This document shows positions 61,566 through 64,000 of a stretch of DNA of 64,000 bases, in pieces. A program made the translations under genes and the position numbers. The DNA comes from Arcanobacterium pluranimalium. GTDB lineage: Bacteria > Actinomycetota > Actinomycetes > Actinomycetales > Actinomycetaceae. Positions within the stretch are counted from its first letter, which is position 1; every line of letters starts with the position of its first letter. The notes beneath the pieces are model-generated. The model worked only from the letters and a program-made list of their open reading frames with translations. It made no database searches and was not told the DNA's origin. The stretch is from positions 62,001 to 126,000 of the forward strand of contig NZ_JAFBCS010000001.1 in the NCBI RefSeq assembly GCF_016907845.1, read 5' to 3'.

Positions 61566-61994
61566 TCAGTCCTCATTTGGATCGTTTTCGGCGTCTTGTG
61601 CAGTTTTATGAACCGTTCCTGGCACATGATCCGGGCCAGCGTAGATTGTGTAGAGTTTGAGCGGTTCATCGCCAATATTCGTCACGTTATGCCAGGTGTC
61701 GGCTGGAACGAAGATCGCGTCGTCGTCTGAAACCTCGGCTTCGAAATCGAGGTTATCTTCGCTTGGCCCCATCTGGGTCAAGCCTTTTCCTTGCTCAATG
61801 CGCAAGAACTGATCAATGCCATGATGCACTTCCAAACCGATTTCTCCACCAACCGGAATCGTCATCACGGTGAGCTGCAACTTCTCGCCGGTCCACATAG
61901 TCGTACGGAAGTTCTCGTTGTTCAGTGTCTCTTTTTCAATATCAATAACCCAAGGCTTCTTGCCCTGATCGTCATACTGGTGATCGTAAGCCAT
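61566..61994 (-). CDS. Cupin domain protein
   Basis: This 142-residue single-domain cupin has the two motifs: GGEIGLEVHHGIDQFLRIEQGKG (G-x5-H-x-H-x4-E-x6-G like) and DDAIFVPADTWHNVTNIGDE (G/D-x5-P-x-G-x2-H-x3-N like). The metal-binding His residues are present. Close relatives are small mannose-6-phosphate-isomerase-like cupins, but no activity can be claimed. The start ATG at 61994 follows AAAGAGGAATCG. It is monocistronic. Confidence 0.82.
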   Translation of the reverse strand: MAYDHQYDDQGKKPWVIDIEKETLNNENFRTTMWTGEKLQLTVMTIPVGGEIGLEVHHGIDQFLRIEQGKGLTQMGPSEDNLDFEAEVSDDDAIFVPADTWHNVTNIGDEPLKLYTIYAGPDHVPGTVHKTAQDAENDPNED

Positions 61995-62087
61995 GTGCGA
62001 TTCCTCTTTCTTTGTTCCTCATCACGTCACCAAAAACAACCAACTTATTGGCCATTTTCAGCTCTTTAACTTGTCACATTTTCCATA

Positions 62088-63587
62088 CTACTTCACTTGC
62101 GGTTTGATTTCTTTGACTAGAAAAAGCCATATCAATGCCGCCACCAGCAAAATCGTTCCGGCCACTGCGTATGCCGCACCAAATCCCCAAAAATCGATGA
62201 TCATTCCAGAAACAATTGGTCCGATAATCTGCCCTAAATCAGCTGACTGCTGAAAGAACGAAACTACTCGCCCACCTGAACGGTTGCCGATCACGTCTGC
62301 CACAGCGCCCTGTTGTGCAGGCTGCACAAAACCAGAGCCAAGACCAGCAACCACGCTCATCACCAGCAACAGCACCGGACTGTCAAAAATTCCCATCCCA
62401 TAGGTAAACACACCAGATACCGTCAGACCAGCAATTACGATCGGACGTCGACCGTAAATATCGGACCACCGCCCGGTTCGCAATAGCGCAATACCGTTGC
62501 CCACTGCAAATCCACCGAGCAAAGCTCCCGGTAGCCAAGTCGGGGCTGCTACCAACGAAGCCGCAAGCAATGGCACAACCGACATTCTCACTCCAAGATT
62601 CGTCCACCCCTGGGCGAACGCCGTCAGCAGCACCACTCGAAATTGCGGAACCTTAAGCGCTTCTGTAACCGTCATGACGTCACGTACAGTGCGACGCCGT
62701 GCCCGACGTCGTGCTCTCCGTTCAGATCTGCTGTGTTCGGTACGTTGGTCCTGCTGATATGCCTCGCTCTGCGTTTGCGGAGAAATAGCATCAGAAATGC
62801 TGCCCGTACCCGAATCGGCGGCGAGCGCATCGGGGATACCCGACTCCGCATCGGCTGGAAGCGCAGTAGCTGGTGAAGTCTGCGATGCGATAGAATCTGC
62901 CACAACTGGCCTGCGCTGCCCGTCTGATGCAACCGGCTTGCGCTGCTGATCAGTAGCCCCTGCCGGAATCGCAATAGTGACGATAATTGCGGCAGTTACC
63001 AGCATGATTGCGTAGATGATAAACGGTCCACGATACCCGAGTGTGCTGAGCAAGGCGCCTATCACTGGGCCAATAATATTTCCAAGCAAGAATCCCGAAC
63101 CATACGCTGCCGAAGCGCGTCCACGCGCCTGCGCAGGAGCAAGCCGAAATACAAGCGACATCGCTGCCACGGAAAATGTAACCGAGCCAATTCCACCGAG
63201 GGCCCGGAACAGAAGCAACTGCCAATAGCTGTGTGCAAACGCCGAGATGAACGAAGAAAGCGCCACAATATATATGCCGATAAGGTACATTCGCCGCTCG
63301 CCGAAGGCTCCCGAAAGCCAGCCCGATGCCGGAGCGAACGTCAACCGCATCAGCGCAAATGCAGATACCACGAACGTCGCCATCGTATTCGTTACATCAA
63401 AACTCTTGGCAAACTGTGGCAAAACTGGCGCAACGATACCAAAGCCTAAGGCAATACAGACGGCGGCAACAACCAGTACCCAAATTTCGCGCGGCAGTTT
63501 TACTTTTTCATTCACATATACGTGTCTATCAACATTTCCCACAGTTTTCGACCCGACCGTCGCTATTTTCGATGTCCGGATAATCAC
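62088..63587 (-). CDS. MFS drug/multi-substrate permease with long central loop
   Basis: This roughly 499-residue transporter has 12 hydrophobic segments, the loop motif GWLSGAFGERRMY, and QARGRASAAYGSGFLLGNIIGPVIGALL (TM5 motif C, G-x8-G-x3-G-P-x2-G-G), which is typical of drug:H+ antiporters. The central cytoplasmic loop between TM6 and TM7 is unusually long (about 110 residues) with Ser/Ala/Asp stretches and a highly basic RSERRARRRARRRTVRD segment. The start is uncertain: GTG 63587 has no ribosome site, and GTG 63515 would give a shorter N-terminus. It diverges from the DUF4921 gene. Confidence 0.85.
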   Translation of the reverse strand: MIIRTSKIATVGSKTVGNVDRHVYVNEKVKLPREIWVLVVAAVCIALGFGIVAPVLPQFAKSFDVTNTMATFVVSAFALMRLTFAPASGWLSGAFGERRMYLIGIYIVALSSFISAFAHSYWQLLLFRALGGIGSVTFSVAAMSLVFRLAPAQARGRASAAYGSGFLLGNIIGPVIGALLSTLGYRGPFIIYAIMLVTAAIIVTIAIPAGATDQQRKPVASDGQRRPVVADSIASQTSPATALPADAESGIPDALAADSGTGSISDAISPQTQSEAYQQDQRTEHSRSERRARRRARRRTVRDVMTVTEALKVPQFRVVLLTAFAQGWTNLGVRMSVVPLLAASLVAAPTWLPGALLGGFAVGNGIALLRTGRWSDIYGRRPIVIAGLTVSGVFTYGMGIFDSPVLLLVMSVVAGLGSGFVQPAQQGAVADVIGNRSGGRVVSFFQQSADLGQIIGPIVSGMIIDFWGFGAAYAVAGTILLVAALIWLFLVKEIKPQVK

Positions 63588-63657
63588 GTCTGAGATATTG
63601 TACGTACCATCTCAAAGATGCGAGCTTTTCAACGCCTGGGGCATTAAAGTGGGAGAT

Positions 63658-64000
63658 ATGGGAAATGCATTTAGACCACCGTTGACGAAGATGGCGGACG
63701 GAACGATCAAGCAGATCAATCCATTTTCAGAAACAGAAGTATGGACGATTCCGGGCCGGGCACATCGCCCACTCGACATCACGGTTCCTGAACCAAAGCC
63801 GATTAATCCTGACGCTATCGGCCATCATTGTGCATTTTGTACCCAGCGCGTTCTCGAAACCCCTCCAGAGAAAGCGCGTCTTGTGCGCAAACGGGAGGAC
63901 GCCGTCGTCTACCGTTCTACTGGAGTCGATATGCTCACGCGCGAATGGGATTTTCGCCGTATCCCGAACCTTTTTGAAATCGTGTCGTTTATGTACTGGG
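63658..64000 (+). CDS. DUF4921 family protein (GalT-like), N-terminal part
   Basis: The frame is open from ATG 63658 to the window edge (114 residues). GGGAGAT stands before the ATG. The sequence contains MADGTIKQINPFSETEVWTI, a zinc-type HHCAFCTQRVLETPPEK and DFRRIPNLFEIVSFMYW. These match the start of actinobacterial DUF4921 proteins, related to galactose-1-phosphate uridylyltransferases, as I recall them. The HIT-type catalytic region lies beyond the window, so activity cannot be judged. Confidence 0.75.
   Translation, partial: MGNAFRPPLTKMADGTIKQINPFSETEVWTIPGRAHRPLDITVPEPKPINPDAIGHHCAFCTQRVLETPPEKARLVRKREDAVVYRSTGVDMLTREWDFRRIPNLFEIVSFMYW

Overview
The window looks like a chromosomal segment of a moderate-GC Gram-positive actinobacterium, most likely of the Actinomycetaceae (Arcanobacterium/Trueperella/Actinomyces-like). 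The pointers are a GTP-type PEP carboxykinase, actinobacterial inositol-1-phosphate synthase, an HspR/HAIR-controlled dnaK-grpE-dnaJ-hspR operon, an LppM-type lipoprotein, two surface proteins with LAxTG sorting signals, an IS1249-like element and a DUF4921 protein. The genus is an inference. No rRNA, tRNA or CRISPR array was seen.

Layout. 1-9.7 kb: the start of purC (off the left edge), pckG, an LppM-like lipoprotein, a DUF3800 protein, purA, a FemAB plus ATP-grasp pair probably building a peptidoglycan cross-bridge, and class II fba. 9.9-14.6 kb: an SDR/SpoU-methyltransferase pair, exonuclease III, a DEDDh exonuclease with a BRCT domain, and a serine beta-lactamase-like protein. 14.6-21.6 kb: a catabolic island with a SorC-type regulator diverging from a phosphotriesterase-family lactonase, UlaD-, UlaE- and UlaF-like enzymes, a PfkB kinase and an MFS transporter. 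21.7-27.3 kb: a compact pyrC-K-D-F-E-B operon whose PyrB carries a C-terminal zinc motif like that of PyrI.

27.5-36.4 kb: a TM2 protein, ino1, a small membrane protein, a radical SAM/SPASM protein, clpB with a HAIR operator, a YbaK deacylase, GluQ and a GNAT-like protein. 36.5-45.1 kb: a 1216-residue surface protein, catalase, and a cell-wall-anchored nuclease. 45.3-52.7 kb: purT, a degenerate PfkB-like protein, a Nudix hydrolase and the HspR heat-shock operon. 53.1-60.4 kb: dmsABC, an IS element, a TetR regulator and a TorD/DmsD chaperone. 60.4-64 kb: a ROK glucokinase, a cupin, an MFS permease and a truncated DUF4921 gene.

The most interesting points are five. (1) The sugar-acid island could be a PTS-free L-ascorbate pathway: MFS import, PfkB phosphorylation, a PTE-type lactonase in place of UlaG, then UlaD/E/F. 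Its UlaD-like enzyme has changed active-site residues. (2) PyrB is fused to a PyrI-like zinc domain without the nucleotide-binding domain. (3) An IS1249-like copy with an 8-bp target duplication lies inside the terminator hairpin behind dmsC, and the original hairpin can be reconstructed. (4) Two related long hairpins sit 7 kb apart with a compensatory base-pair change. (5) A PfkB-like protein downstream of purT has lost its catalytic motif.
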